64,000 bases of DNA from Streptomyces sp. AC512_CC834. GTDB lineage: Bacteria; Actinomycetota; Actinomycetes; Streptomycetales; Streptomycetaceae. The position numbers were made by a program, and so were the translations under genes. Below the pieces are notes generated by a model. The model was not told the DNA's origin. It saw nothing but the letters and a program-made list of their open reading frames with translations, and did not search any database. This document shows positions 38,428 through 47,428 of this stretch, piece after piece; the stretch's first letter is position 1, and each line of letters begins with the position of its first letter. The DNA is taken from assembly GCF_019049325.1 (NCBI RefSeq), contig NZ_JAGMUO010000012.1:30592-94591 (forward strand), given 5' to 3'.

Positions 38428-38678
38428 CGTCTTCGTAGTCCTTCACCGTCGACTTGAGCAGGGCGAGCGTTTCACCTGATCTCCTTCGAGGATGCCCCGT
38501 CTTAGCCTCGATCGTTCATGAGTCCTCGTCGGTTCGCTGACGGGGACTCTGTGCTTGCGTGGTGCGGAATTTCGTGGGCTGGGGCAGGTTGGCGGCCCGG
38601 CTGTCGCGTCGGGTGGGCGCCGGGGTTCCACGGCTCCGGGATGTTGCTGTGGCTCGTCGGGACGGTCGGAGTCTCTGG

Positions 38679-40109
38679 TCAGCCGGGGTTTGGCAGGGCT
38701 GCGAGTCGCTGGATCGCGCGGGTGATCACATCAGTCCAGGGCCATCGGGCGGTGAAGCGGAGCCAGCGGCGGCGGCCGGTGGTGACCAGCTGGGCGGCGG
38801 CGGAGAACAGCCGCAGGCGAAGCCGTTTGGGCTCCCAGCGGCGGGTTTCTGCAGTCAGGGCGAGCATTGGCATCCAGGCGAGGAGGTCGAGTGCGATCTG
38901 GACGATCTCCAGCCAGATCCGGTTCTGTGCCATGTCGTGCAGGGGCAGATTGCGCAGTCCGGTGTCGCGGGCGCCTCGGATGCGGTCCTCGCAGCGGGCC
39001 CGGCGGCGGTGACGCAGTTCGAGGTCGGCGAGCTGGCCGCCTTGGGTGTTGGTCGCGAAGCAGGTGAGCCGAAGTCCGTCGAGGTCGGTGAAGCGCAACT
39101 GGGCGCCGGGGTGCGGCCGTTCTTTGCGGACGATCAGCCGCATGCCCTTGGGCCACGTGCTCAGGTCGGGGATGTCGGTGATCTCTGCGACCCAGGCGCC
39201 GGGCCGCTCGGTGCCGTCTGCGTCGTAGGCCGGTGTCCATGCCTTCTTCGGGATCTTCAGGACGGCCTGGTGGAGGGTGTCGGTGATGGTCATTCCGACG
39301 GAATACGACAGCCACCGGCCCCGGCGGGAGAGCCAGTCGAGGAAGGCATGGGTCCCGCCGGCGGAGTCGGTGCGGATCAGAGTCTGCCGGCCCCGCCGCA
39401 GGTGCTTGGGGAGTTGGGCCAGGGCGAGTTGGGCGGTTTCGATGTGGTCGGCGGCGGTGTTGGAGCCCGCGTTGCCGGGCCGCAGCAGCGCGGCCACCGG
39501 TTCCCCGGACCCGGCCTCGCCGTGGTCGACGAACGCGACGAGCGGATGATGGCCGAAGGTCTTCTTCCAGGTCGCGGTGGCATCCTGCTTCTCGGAGTGC
39601 GCCAGGACGAGGACGCCGTCGATGTCCACGATCACGGTGCCACCGGCGGCCGGACCATCCGCACCGGCCAACTCCCAGACCCGTAACCGCACTTCGGACC
39701 GCACCGACCGGATCGCGGTGAGAGCCTTCGGGCCGGCTGCAGCGAGAGCGTCGACGAGACGGGAGACCGTCGGATCGGAGGCAACGGGGCCGAACACATC
39801 GGGCTCGGCCCGCAGCATGCCGACGTCGGCCAGACAGTCCCCGCCGAGCGCGACGGCCAGAGCCACGTCCAGCAGGATCTTCCCCGGATCGTGCACCGCC
39901 CGCGGCTTGCGCCACGGCGCCAGTGCAGCCGATATCGCGGTGTCCAGCCCGGACTTGCGAACCGTCTCGACCAGCAGCACCGCCCCGGCCTGCGAGACCA
40001 CCCCACGGCCGCCGCCCTCGACACGAACACACGGATACGACCCGCTACGCTTCTTCACCTGGAGAGTGCTTCTTTCCTCGCAGCTGACAGGACCCTCGAC
40101 AAGTCCCAT
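38679..40109 (-). CDS. IS1380-family transposase
   Basis: A complete DDE transposase of ~460–476 residues. A conserved lead (VKKRSGSYPCVRVEGGGRGV) is followed by WRKPRAVHDPGKILLDVALA and the first catalytic Asp in TVIVDIDGVLVLAHSEKQDA. The second Asp region is LIRTDSAGGTHAFLDWLSRR, and the DDE core ends with RCEDRIRGARDTGLRNLPLH, where the Glu of CEDRIR is typical of the family. The ATG at 40109 is the longest start; family similarity begins at the GTG at 40058, just below a large inverted repeat. I could not identify matched terminal repeats or a target duplication. The 250 bp before it (38428–38678) hold only a hairpin at 38520–38549. Confidence 0.9.
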   Translation of the reverse strand: MGLVEGPVSCEERSTLQVKKRSGSYPCVRVEGGGRGVVSQAGAVLLVETVRKSGLDTAISAALAPWRKPRAVHDPGKILLDVALAVALGGDCLADVGMLRAEPDVFGPVASDPTVSRLVDALAAAGPKALTAIRSVRSEVRLRVWELAGADGPAAGGTVIVDIDGVLVLAHSEKQDATATWKKTFGHHPLVAFVDHGEAGSGEPVAALLRPGNAGSNTAADHIETAQLALAQLPKHLRRGRQTLIRTDSAGGTHAFLDWLSRRGRWLSYSVGMTITDTLHQAVLKIPKKAWTPAYDADGTERPGAWVAEITDIPDLSTWPKGMRLIVRKERPHPGAQLRFTDLDGLRLTCFATNTQGGQLADLELRHRRRARCEDRIRGARDTGLRNLPLHDMAQNRIWLEIVQIALDLLAWMPMLALTAETRRWEPKRLRLRLFSAAAQLVTTGRRRWLRFTARWPWTDVITRAIQRLAALPNPG

Positions 40110-40133
40110 CGTTGCAGGTCAGCAGCACTCTCC
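40061..40133 (-). repeat. Large inverted repeat in the IS1380 transposase leader
   Basis: GGAGAGTGCT (40061–40070) pairs with AGCACTCTCC (40124–40133), and GCTGAC (40083–40088) with GTCAGC (40118–40123). The Shine-Dalgarno-like GAGGAAAG lies in the internal loop and the GTG at 40058 follows immediately. The arrangement resembles hairpins that mask transposase translation on readthrough transcripts. Confidence 0.6.
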
Positions 40134-40230
40134 GCTTATTTGATCAAGCCCCGGACAGACCCACTCGCGAAAGCGCGAGGTTAGGGCGGGGAGGAATCGA
40201 AGCTCCTGCGGAGCAGGGCAACCGGCGGAG

Positions 40231-41309
40231 TTTCGCCGCCGGGGCGAAAGGCCTGCTGCCTGTGTCCGCTCATGACGCGGATGCACTGGCAGCGACCCTG
40301 CGTGCCTGCAACCGGGCCGCGAACGCGGCCCAAGGTGGCGTTCGCGAACGGCCTCAAGCGCCGGAACGTGTTGCAGGATGCCGTGTACTACCGGATCAAG
40401 GCCGACTTTGATCTCGGGGCGCAGGCCGCCGTGCGCACGGTCAAGAAGGTGTGTGATACCTACGCCACGCTCAGGGCGAACCTGCGGGCCGGGAACTACG
40501 GACCACAGGGATCGAAGCGGCGGAACAAGGCCGAGGCGAAGCCGATCGGGTTCCATGAGACCTCGGCGCAGCCGTACGACGACCGGATTCTGACCGGGAA
40601 CCTGGACGATCGGACCGTGTCCGTCTAGACGGTGGCCGGGCGGCTCAAGGGCGTCCCGTTCGTGTGCTCGCCCGAGGCGATGAAGCTCCTGGCCTCCCGC
40701 AAGGGCGAGTCGGACGGCTTCCTCGGCGTGGACCTCGGGATCGTCAACATCGCCACCACCAGCGACGGGCGGATCATGTCCGGCCGGCAGGCCAACCGGT
40801 ACCGACAGCGCAAGCGTGACCTGCGCTCGAAGCTGCAGAAGAAGCGCACCAGGAGTGCGGCCCGTGTCCTCAAGCGCCAGCGGCGCAAGGAAGCCCGGTA
40901 CGCCACCCAGCGCAACCACATCATCGCCAAGAAGCTCGTGACCACCGCTGAACGCACCTCCCGGGGTATCGGTCTGGAAGACCTGACCGGTATCCGGCAG
41001 AGGGTTACGGCCAAGAAGGACCAGCGGGCACGGCTTTCCTCCTGGGCGTTCGCCCAACTCGGCTCCTTTGTCGAGTACAAGGCCAAGCGGGCTGGTGTGC
41101 CCGTGGTCCACGTGGACCCGCGCAACACTTCCCGCCAGTGCTCGGAGTGCCGGCACACCCACCGGACCAACCGAGTGGATCAAGCAAGGTTCGTATGCCG
41201 GTCCTGCGGGACCGTGCTGCACGCGGACCACAACGGCTCCCGCAATATCGCCCACCGCGCCGATGCTGTGTGGCAGCGGGGCGCAGTCAACCGCCCCAGT
41301 ACCGCCTAG
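40231..41309 (+). pseudogene. tnpB (IS200/IS605 OrfB), multiply inactivated
   Basis: TnpB is the RNA-guided nuclease ancestor of Cas12. The reading starts with LLPVSAHDADALAATLRACN in one frame, then shifts near 40331 to VAFANGLKRRNVLQDAVYYR. A TAG at 40626–40628 interrupts VSV-stop-TVAGRLKGVPF, where family members have Trp (TGG). After KGESD about thirty residues common in the family are missing before GFLGVDLGIVNIATT. RuvC residues (Asp in GVDLG, Glu in GIGLEDLTGIR, Asp in HADHNGSRNI) and the zinc ribbon (CSEC…CRSCG) remain. With one frameshift, one nonsense codon and one deletion, the full protein cannot form; a C-terminal fragment from the GTG at 40632 could. Confidence 0.85.
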
Positions 41310-41363
41310 CGGTACCGGACGCAGGGAACCACAGTGGGGCATCAGCTCTCACTCTGCCTGCAA

Positions 41364-41392
41364 GCCCGGCCCTTCAGGGCCGGGTAGTTGAC
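41364..41392 (+). mobile_element. IS200/IS605 right-end hairpin
   Basis: CCCGGCCC-TTCA-GGGCCGGG (41365–41384) followed by TAGTTGAC is the typical right-end structure of Streptomyces tnpB elements, 55 bp after the tnpB stop. The element's end is probably at ~41392. In active elements this segment is the 3' part of the omega RNA and the next bases act as guide. The left end was not identified, but must be left of 40231. Confidence 0.7.
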
Positions 41393-41427
41393 GCAGGGAC
41401 AGTGCATCGCTCAACGCGTGATGGTAG

Positions 41428-41532
41428 GCGCCCTGTCCGGCGACAGCGGCACGACGCCGGGCCCTGTGGTTCGCGGTGCACGGGATCGACCTCGGGCCGC
41501 GGGTGATCCACGGCGTGGAGGCCGCGCGGTGA
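41428..41532 (+). pseudogene. 3' remnant of a gene cut at the insertion-element boundary
   Basis: This frame is open from 41428 to a TGA at 41530–41532. Its end, RRRALWFAVHGIDLGPRVIH followed by GVEAAR, looks like a genuine protein tail with strong codon bias. The stop overlaps the GTG of the next gene (GTGA), the normal coupling of an intact operon. Upstream there is a stop and then the IS605 right end, so the 5' part seems to have been lost or moved by the insertions. Confidence 0.5.
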
Positions 41533-41810
41533 ACGACGGCACGCGCACCGCCCGGCTGCTGCCCTGGATGGGGTCCGAGGGCAAGCCCTGCTACCTGCTG
41601 ACCGACGGCGACGGACCGCTGTCCCGGATCGCCGATGTCATCGAGACCACCCGACTCGACATGGTCCAAGACCTGCTGGACCACGCCGCCGACCTGCTCG
41701 TCGACGCGCGCGCGACGCCCGAACAGCTCCGCTTCCTGCTGACCCGGATGTGCGAGGCGCTGACGGACGTCCACCGGATCGCCGAGAGCCGGGGCATGCG
41801 GTTGCCCTGA
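41529..41810 (+). CDS. Small hypothetical protein, formerly second gene of an operon
   Basis: A 93-residue soluble, acidic, helical protein from a GTG at 41529 (TARLLPWMGSEGKPCYLLTD … TTRLDMVQDLLDHAADLLVD … ATPEQLRFLLTRMCEALTDV). I do not recognise the family. The Ala/Asp/Leu-rich C-terminal half should form two or three amphipathic helices. Its start is coupled by GTGA to the broken upstream frame, so the native promoter may be gone and expression now depends on readthrough from the insertion elements. Confidence 0.65.
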   Translation: MNDGTRTARLLPWMGSEGKPCYLLTDGDGPLSRIADVIETTRLDMVQDLLDHAADLLVDARATPEQLRFLLTRMCEALTDVHRIAESRGMRLP

Positions 41811-41819
41811 ACGCGGCGG

Positions 41820-42191
41820 TCAGTCGAGCAGTTTGGGCAGGGCCTCCTTGAGGGTCGTGAGCTGGGCGCGGTAGCCCGCGTTGAGCTCGGCCAGTTCTGG
41901 TGTGCCGAGGTTGTCCTTGAGGGCGCCCTGCCTGAGCGGCACCACGGCGGGCATCGCGCGGAACACCTCGGCCATCTCCTTCGCGTGCCGGCCCTTCTGG
42001 ACGGCGGTCACCAGGTCCTCGAAGAGGTCCAGCTTCAGAGCCTGGATCCGTTGCCGCGGACTGTCCTTGTCCTTGAAGTCATCCTGGAGAGTCGGTTTGC
42101 GGCGGCCGGGATCCGCGATGAACTTCAGCACCCGCAGCGTCGCGTACAGCCGCCCGGCCAATCGCTGACCGCCTTCCCTCTGCTCTGGCAT
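41820..42191 (-). CDS. Hypothetical basic helical protein
   Basis: A 123-residue soluble protein rich in Lys, Arg and Leu, predicted all-helical (LYATLRVLKFIADPGRR, ALKLDLFEDLVTAVQKG, ELNAGYRAQLTTLKEALPKL). I do not recognise a domain. The ATG at 42191 lacks a clear ribosome site. It converges closely on the small gene at 41529–41810 (nine bases apart) and is divergent from the phytase-like gene. It could be a cut-down remnant of a longer protein in the insertion-prone region. Confidence 0.5.
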   Translation of the reverse strand: MPEQREGGQRLAGRLYATLRVLKFIADPGRRKPTLQDDFKDKDSPRQRIQALKLDLFEDLVTAVQKGRHAKEMAEVFRAMPAVVPLRQGALKDNLGTPELAELNAGYRAQLTTLKEALPKLLD

Positions 42192-42281
42192 GGAGCATTA
42201 CTTGCCATCCGGACGCCCCCGCATCCCACCTTTCGAAAAGCGGCCAACTTCCGTCCATCCCGTCGTCCTAGGGTGACGGCC

Positions 42282-43286
42282 ATGCGCCCCAGAACCCTCC
42301 GTACCGCCCTCGCCGCCCTCACTGCGGGACTCGCGGCGGCCGGCTGCCTGACCGCCGCCGGACCGGCCGCCGCACAGGAGAGTCACCAGAGTCACCAGCG
42401 GAACGACTGCTCCCGCTCCGTCTCCCTCACCGGCTTCTCCGACGCCCTCGACAAGACGACGTACGACGAGACCTACGTCGGCAACCTCTCCGCCCTCACC
42501 CGCGACGGGCACCGCTCCCTGGCCGCGCTCTCCGACCGGTCCGAGCTGTTCCGGCTGGACGCCCGCACCCTGAGGCCGCGGGGCGTGATCACGCTGGCCG
42601 ACGAGAAGGGCGCCGCGCTCGACTCCGAGGGACTGGTCGCCGACGGCGACGGTACGTACCTCGTCTCCTCCGAGACCGAGCCGTCCGTCCGCCGCTACTC
42701 CCGCACCGGCCGGATCCTCGACCGCCTCCCCGTGCCGGACGACCTCCGTACCGCTCCCGCGGGCCGCGCCCGGGCCAACGGCAGCTTCGAGGGGCTCACG
42801 CTCCTGCCCGGCGGGCGGACCCTGGTCGCCTCGATGGAGTACCCGCTCGACGGAGACCCGGCCGACCTGGTCCGTTTCCAGACCTGGCAGCGGACGCGGC
42901 ACGGCGACTTCCGGCTCGGTGCCCAGTACACCTACCGGACGGACCCCGGGCTCGGCGTCTCCGAGGTCGCCGCGACGCCCGACGGACGCCTCCTCGTCCT
43001 GGAGCGCGGCTTCACCTCCGGTGTCGGCAACACCGTCCGCCTCCAGCTCGCCGACCGGCACCGCGGCGGCACCACGCTCGGCAAGACCCTTCTCGCCGAC
43101 CTCGGCGACTGCCCCTCCCTCGGCGCCACCGCCAAGCAGCCCCAGCCCAACCCGCTCCTCGACAACTTCGAGGGGATGACCGTGACCGGCCGTTCCGGAG
43201 GCCGTCTCGACGTCCTCGTCGTCAGCGACGACAACCGGAACGACGTACAGACCACCCGCTTTCTCAGGCTCCGCGTGCGCGTCTGA
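42282..43286 (+). CDS. Secreted phytase-like (esterase-like) beta-propeller protein
   Basis: A 334-residue exported protein. The signal peptide (ALAALTAGLAAAGCLTAAG) includes a possible lipobox (AAGC), so it may be a lipoprotein or be cleaved at AAAQES. The mature part fits the 'esterase-like activity of phytase' domain: ETYVGNLSALTRDG, GVITLADEKGAALDSEGLVA, SFEGLTLLPGGRTLVASMEY and LLDNFEGMTVTGRSGGRLDV, whose repeated acidic-Glu-Gly motifs mark the propeller and its calcium or metal sites. The ATG at 42282 has AGGGTGA upstream. The true substrate is unknown for bacterial members of this family. Confidence 0.85.
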   Translation: MRPRTLRTALAALTAGLAAAGCLTAAGPAAAQESHQSHQRNDCSRSVSLTGFSDALDKTTYDETYVGNLSALTRDGHRSLAALSDRSELFRLDARTLRPRGVITLADEKGAALDSEGLVADGDGTYLVSSETEPSVRRYSRTGRILDRLPVPDDLRTAPAGRARANGSFEGLTLLPGGRTLVASMEYPLDGDPADLVRFQTWQRTRHGDFRLGAQYTYRTDPGLGVSEVAATPDGRLLVLERGFTSGVGNTVRLQLADRHRGGTTLGKTLLADLGDCPSLGATAKQPQPNPLLDNFEGMTVTGRSGGRLDVLVVSDDNRNDVQTTRFLRLRVRV

Positions 43287-43386
43287 AACAGTCCTCGAAT
43301 GTTGCGGCGGGATGAAATCCCCGCTCGCCCGTGTTGGTGCCTTCCGGTAGATCAGATGAGCAGGACGACCGACCGGAGGGCACGGC

Positions 43387-46300
43387 GTGGACGCGCAACG
43401 GGGATGGGTACGACGACTGGCGGGGTACGCCTGGCGGTACCCGAAGGACGTCGTTCTCGCTCTCGGTGCGTCACTGGGCGGCATGGCCGTCATGGCCTTC
43501 GTCCCGCTGATCACCAAGGTGATCATCGACGACGTGATCGGCGACAAGACCAGGGACATGGCCGTCTGGGCCGGTCTCCTCGTCGGCGCAGCGGTCGTCG
43601 TCTACGTCCTGACGTACATCCGCCGCTACTACGGCGGCCGGCTCGCCCTCGACGTCCAGCACGACCTGCGCACCGGCATGTACGACACGATCACCCGGCT
43701 GGACGGGCGGCGGCAGGACGAGCTGTCGACCGGGCAGGTGGTCGGGCGGGCGACCAGTGACCTCCAGCTCATCCAGGGCCTGCTGTTCATGCTCCCGATG
43801 ACCATCGGGAACGTCCTGCTCTTCCTGATCTCCCTCGTGATCATGGCGTGGCTGTCCCTGCCGCTCACCCTCGTCGCGCTGGCCGTCGCCCCGGCCCTGT
43901 GGTTCATCGCCCGCCGCAGCCGCACCCGCCTGCACCCCGCCACCTGGTACGCCCAGGCACAGGCCGCGGCCGTCGCCGGTGTGGTCGACGGCTCGGTGAG
44001 CGGCGTACGCGTGGTGAAGGGCTTCGGGCAGGAGGACCAGGAGACGGGGAAGCTCAGGGAGGTCGGGCGCAGGCTCTTCGCCGGGCGGCTGCGCACGATC
44101 AGGCTGAACGCCACCTACACCCCGGCCCTCCAGTCCGTCCCCGCGCTCGGGCAGGTCGCCATGCTGGCCCTCGGCGGCTGGCTGGCCGTACGCGGGCACA
44201 TCACCCTCGGCACCTTCGTCGCCTTCTCCACCTACCTCGCCCAGCTCGTCGGCCCGGTCCGCATGCTCGCCATGGTGCTCACCGTCGGCCAGCAGGCCCG
44301 CGCCGGCACCGAGCGCGTCCTGGAGCTGATCGACACCGAGCCGGGCATCGAGGACGGCACGAAGACGCTGCCGGCCGACGCGCCCGCGACCGTCGAGTTC
44401 GACGACGTCGCCTTCGGCTACGCGGCGGCGTCTGCGGGGTCCGGGGAGTCCGGGGAGTCCGGGGCGTCCACGGTGTCCGCGGAGGGCAGGCCGGTCCTCG
44501 ACGGGCTCTCCTTCGAGATCCGGGCCGGCGAGACCCTCGCCGTCGTCGGGTCCTCCGGTTCCGGCAAGTCCACGGTCTCGCTGCTCCTGCCGCGCTTCTA
44601 CGACGTGACGCGCGGCGCCGTCCTCGTCGGCGGCCACGACGTGCGCGAGCTGACCCTCGAGTCGCTGCGGGCCGCCATCGGGCTGGTCCCCGAGGACTCC
44701 TTCCTCTTCTCCGACACCGTGCGCGCCAACATCGCGTACGGCCATCCCGACGCCACCGACGAGGAGATCGAGGCCGCCGCGCGGGCGGCGCAGGCGCACG
44801 GGTTCGTCACCGAGCTGCCCGACGGCTACGACACGACCGTCGGCGAGCACGGGCTGACCCTCTCCGGCGGCCAGCGCCAGCGCGTCGCGCTCGCCCGGGC
44901 GATCCTCACCGACCCCCGGCTGCTGGTCCTCGACGACGCCACGTCCGCCGTGGACGCCCGCGTGGAGCACGAGATCCACGAGGCGCTGAAGCAGGTCATG
45001 CGGGGCCGCACCACGCTCCTCATCGCCCACCGCCGCTCCACCCTGGGCCTCGCCGACCGCATCGCCGTCCTCGACCGCGGCCGCCTCGCCGACCTCGGCA
45101 CCCACGAGGAACTCCAGCAGCGCTCCGCCCTCTACCGGCGCCTGCTCACCGACCCCGACGAGCTGGGCGGCGTCTCACCGGGGCACGCCCGGCCCGAGGC
45201 ACCCGCGGAGGACACCTCCGTACGCGACGAGCTGGACGCCGAGTTCGACGCCGAACGCGGGGTCACGCCACGCCTGTGGACCGGCGACCGTACGCCCAAG
45301 GACACCGCGCTCGCCGGCACCCCCGCCACCCCGGAGCTGCTCGCCCAGGTCGACGCGCTGCCGCTGGCCGACGGGACCCCGGACATCGACGAGGCGCGGG
45401 CGGTCCGGCCCGAGTCGTCCTACGGCCTGCGGCGCCTGCTGCGCGGCTTCCGCGCACCGCTGCTGATCAGCCTCGCCCTCGTGGCCGTGGACGCGGGCAT
45501 GGGGCTGCTGCTGCCGGTGCTGATCCGGCACGGCATCGACGACGGCGTCACCCAGGCCGCCCTCGGCGCGGTCTGGGCGGCCTCGCTGCTCGGACTGCTC
45601 GCCGTGCTCGCCCAGTGGACGGCGCAGACCGGCGAGATACGCATGACCGGCCGGACCGGGGAGCGGATCCTGTACTCGCTCCGCCTGAAGATCTTCGCCC
45701 AGCTCCAGCGGCTCGGCCTCGACTACTACGAGCGCGAGCTGACCGGCCGGATCATGACCCGGATGACGACGGACGTGGACGCGCTGTCGACGTTCCTGCA
45801 GACGGGGCTCGTCACCGCCTTCGTCTCGGTCGTCACCTTCTTCGGCATCCTGGTCGCCCTGCTGGTGATCGACGTGCAGCTCGCACTGATCGTCTTCGTG
45901 ACCCTGCCGCCGCTGATCATCGCCACGTACTTCTTCCGCAAGGCCAGCGTGAAGGCCTACGAGCTGGCCCGGGAACGGGTGTCCACGGTCAACGCCGACC
46001 TCCAGGAGTCGGTGGCGGGACTGCGGATCGTGCAGGCCTTCGGGCGCGAGCGGGACGGCGGGCGGCGGTTCGCCGAGCGCAGCGACAGCTACCGGCAGGC
46101 CCGCATCCGCGGGCAGTGGCTGATCTCGATCTACTTCCCGTTCGTGCAGCTCCTCTCCTCGGGCGCCGCCGCGGTCGTGCTGATCGTGGGCGGCGGGCGG
46201 ATCGACGACGCGACGCTGACGACCGGCGCGCTGGTGGCGTACCTCCTCTACATCGAACTGTTCTTCGCACCCGTCCAGCAGCTCTCCCAGGTCTTCGACG

Positions 46301-47172
46301 GCTACCAGCAGGCGTCCGTCTCCCTGGGCCGCATCCAGGAGCTGCTGCGCGAGCCGACCTCGACGCGGGCCGCCGACAAGCCGTCCGAGGTCACGTCCCT
46401 GCGCGGCGAGATCGCCTTCGAGGACGTGGACTTCAAGTACGGCGGTGACGACGCGGCGGAGACGGCCCTCACCGGCATCGACCTGCGCATCCCCGCCGGA
46501 CAGACGGTCGCCTTCGTCGGCGAGACCGGCGCGGGCAAGTCGACCCTGGTGAAGCTGGTGGCCCGCTTCTACGACCCGACCGGCGGCCGGGTCACCGTCG
46601 ACGGGCGGGACCTGCGCGCCCTCGACCTCACCTCCTACCGGCACCGGCTGGGCGTCGTCCCGCAGGAGGCGTACCTCTTCACCGGCACCGTCCGGGACGC
46701 CATCGCCTACGGCCGTCCGGACGCCACCGACGCCCAGGTGGAGGCGGCGGCGCGGGCGGTCGGCGCGCACGAGATGATCGCCACGCTCACGGGCGGCTAC
46801 CTCCACGAGGTCGCCGAGCGGGGCCGCAACCTCTCCGCCGGACAACGGCAGTTGATCGCGCTGGCCCGCGCCGAGCTGGTCGACCCGGACGTCCTGCTCC
46901 TCGACGAGGCGACGGCGGCCCTGGACCTGGCCACGGAAGCCCAGGTCAACCAGGCCACCGACCGCGTCGCGGGACGCCGTACGACGCTCGTCGTCGCGCA
47001 CCGGCTGACCACGGCCGCCCGCGCGGACCGGGTCGTCGTCATGGCCGACGGGCGGGTCGCCGAGGACGGTACACACGACGAACTGCTGGCACTCGACGGA
47101 CGGTACGCGCGGCTGTGGCGGACCTTCGTCGGAGCGGCCGAACCGGAGGAGCCGGTCGGCGCGACCCGCTGA
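43387..47172 (+). CDS. Fused ABC exporter with two complete TMD–NBD halves
   Basis: A 1,261-residue single-chain ABC exporter, equivalent to a heterodimer. TMD1 spans ~20–310 and NBD1 ~345–600, with Walker A GSSGSGKST (~387), signature LSGGQRQRVALARA (~490) and Walker B LLVLDDATSAVD (~512). TMD2 spans ~690–980 and NBD2 ~1015–1250, with Walker A GETGAGKST (~1044), signature LSAGQRQLIALARA and Walker B LLLDEATAALD. NBD1 has Asp where the catalytic Glu should be, so one ATP site is probably degenerate, as in many heterodimeric multidrug exporters. A Gly-Ser-Glu repeat (GSGESGESGAS) is inserted before the first Walker A. The GTG start has GGAGGGC. Substrate unknown. Confidence 0.95.
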   Translation: MDAQRGWVRRLAGYAWRYPKDVVLALGASLGGMAVMAFVPLITKVIIDDVIGDKTRDMAVWAGLLVGAAVVVYVLTYIRRYYGGRLALDVQHDLRTGMYDTITRLDGRRQDELSTGQVVGRATSDLQLIQGLLFMLPMTIGNVLLFLISLVIMAWLSLPLTLVALAVAPALWFIARRSRTRLHPATWYAQAQAAAVAGVVDGSVSGVRVVKGFGQEDQETGKLREVGRRLFAGRLRTIRLNATYTPALQSVPALGQVAMLALGGWLAVRGHITLGTFVAFSTYLAQLVGPVRMLAMVLTVGQQARAGTERVLELIDTEPGIEDGTKTLPADAPATVEFDDVAFGYAAASAGSGESGESGASTVSAEGRPVLDGLSFEIRAGETLAVVGSSGSGKSTVSLLLPRFYDVTRGAVLVGGHDVRELTLESLRAAIGLVPEDSFLFSDTVRANIAYGHPDATDEEIEAAARAAQAHGFVTELPDGYDTTVGEHGLTLSGGQRQRVALARAILTDPRLLVLDDATSAVDARVEHEIHEALKQVMRGRTTLLIAHRRSTLGLADRIAVLDRGRLADLGTHEELQQRSALYRRLLTDPDELGGVSPGHARPEAPAEDTSVRDELDAEFDAERGVTPRLWTGDRTPKDTALAGTPATPELLAQVDALPLADGTPDIDEARAVRPESSYGLRRLLRGFRAPLLISLALVAVDAGMGLLLPVLIRHGIDDGVTQAALGAVWAASLLGLLAVLAQWTAQTGEIRMTGRTGERILYSLRLKIFAQLQRLGLDYYERELTGRIMTRMTTDVDALSTFLQTGLVTAFVSVVTFFGILVALLVIDVQLALIVFVTLPPLIIATYFFRKASVKAYELARERVSTVNADLQESVAGLRIVQAFGRERDGGRRFAERSDSYRQARIRGQWLISIYFPFVQLLSSGAAAVVLIVGGGRIDDATLTTGALVAYLLYIELFFAPVQQLSQVFDGYQQASVSLGRIQELLREPTSTRAADKPSEVTSLRGEIAFEDVDFKYGGDDAAETALTGIDLRIPAGQTVAFVGETGAGKSTLVKLVARFYDPTGGRVTVDGRDLRALDLTSYRHRLGVVPQEAYLFTGTVRDAIAYGRPDATDAQVEAAARAVGAHEMIATLTGGYLHEVAERGRNLSAGQRQLIALARAELVDPDVLLLDEATAALDLATEAQVNQATDRVAGRRTTLVVAHRLTTAARADRVVVMADGRVAEDGTHDELLALDGRYARLWRTFVGAAEPEEPVGATR

Positions 47173-47428
47173 CGCGCGCGGGTGACTGCCGAACGTTCGT
47201 CGAGGTGTCTGCCCCGTCAGGGTTGGGATCGTCCTGTCGGACAGCGGAGTTGTCCGGCCTACCGCCCCGAGCAGCCTGACGCCAAGCGGCGATGTCCGCA
47301 GGCGTGCGGGCACGGGGCGGCCAGGCAGCTCCGGCTGGATCCTCTGTTGACCCTGGTGTTCGCGCCCTGGTGTTCGCGCTGCTTGCTCCGATAGCTTCCG
47401 GCGGACATCTGTTTCACAGGGAGGGTGC

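Noticed and set aside
38428..38678. Left terminal inverted repeat of the IS1380 element
   Set aside because: I compared this side with 40110–40200 and found no matching ends; the hairpin at 38520–38549 has no partner on the other side, so element limits stay undefined.
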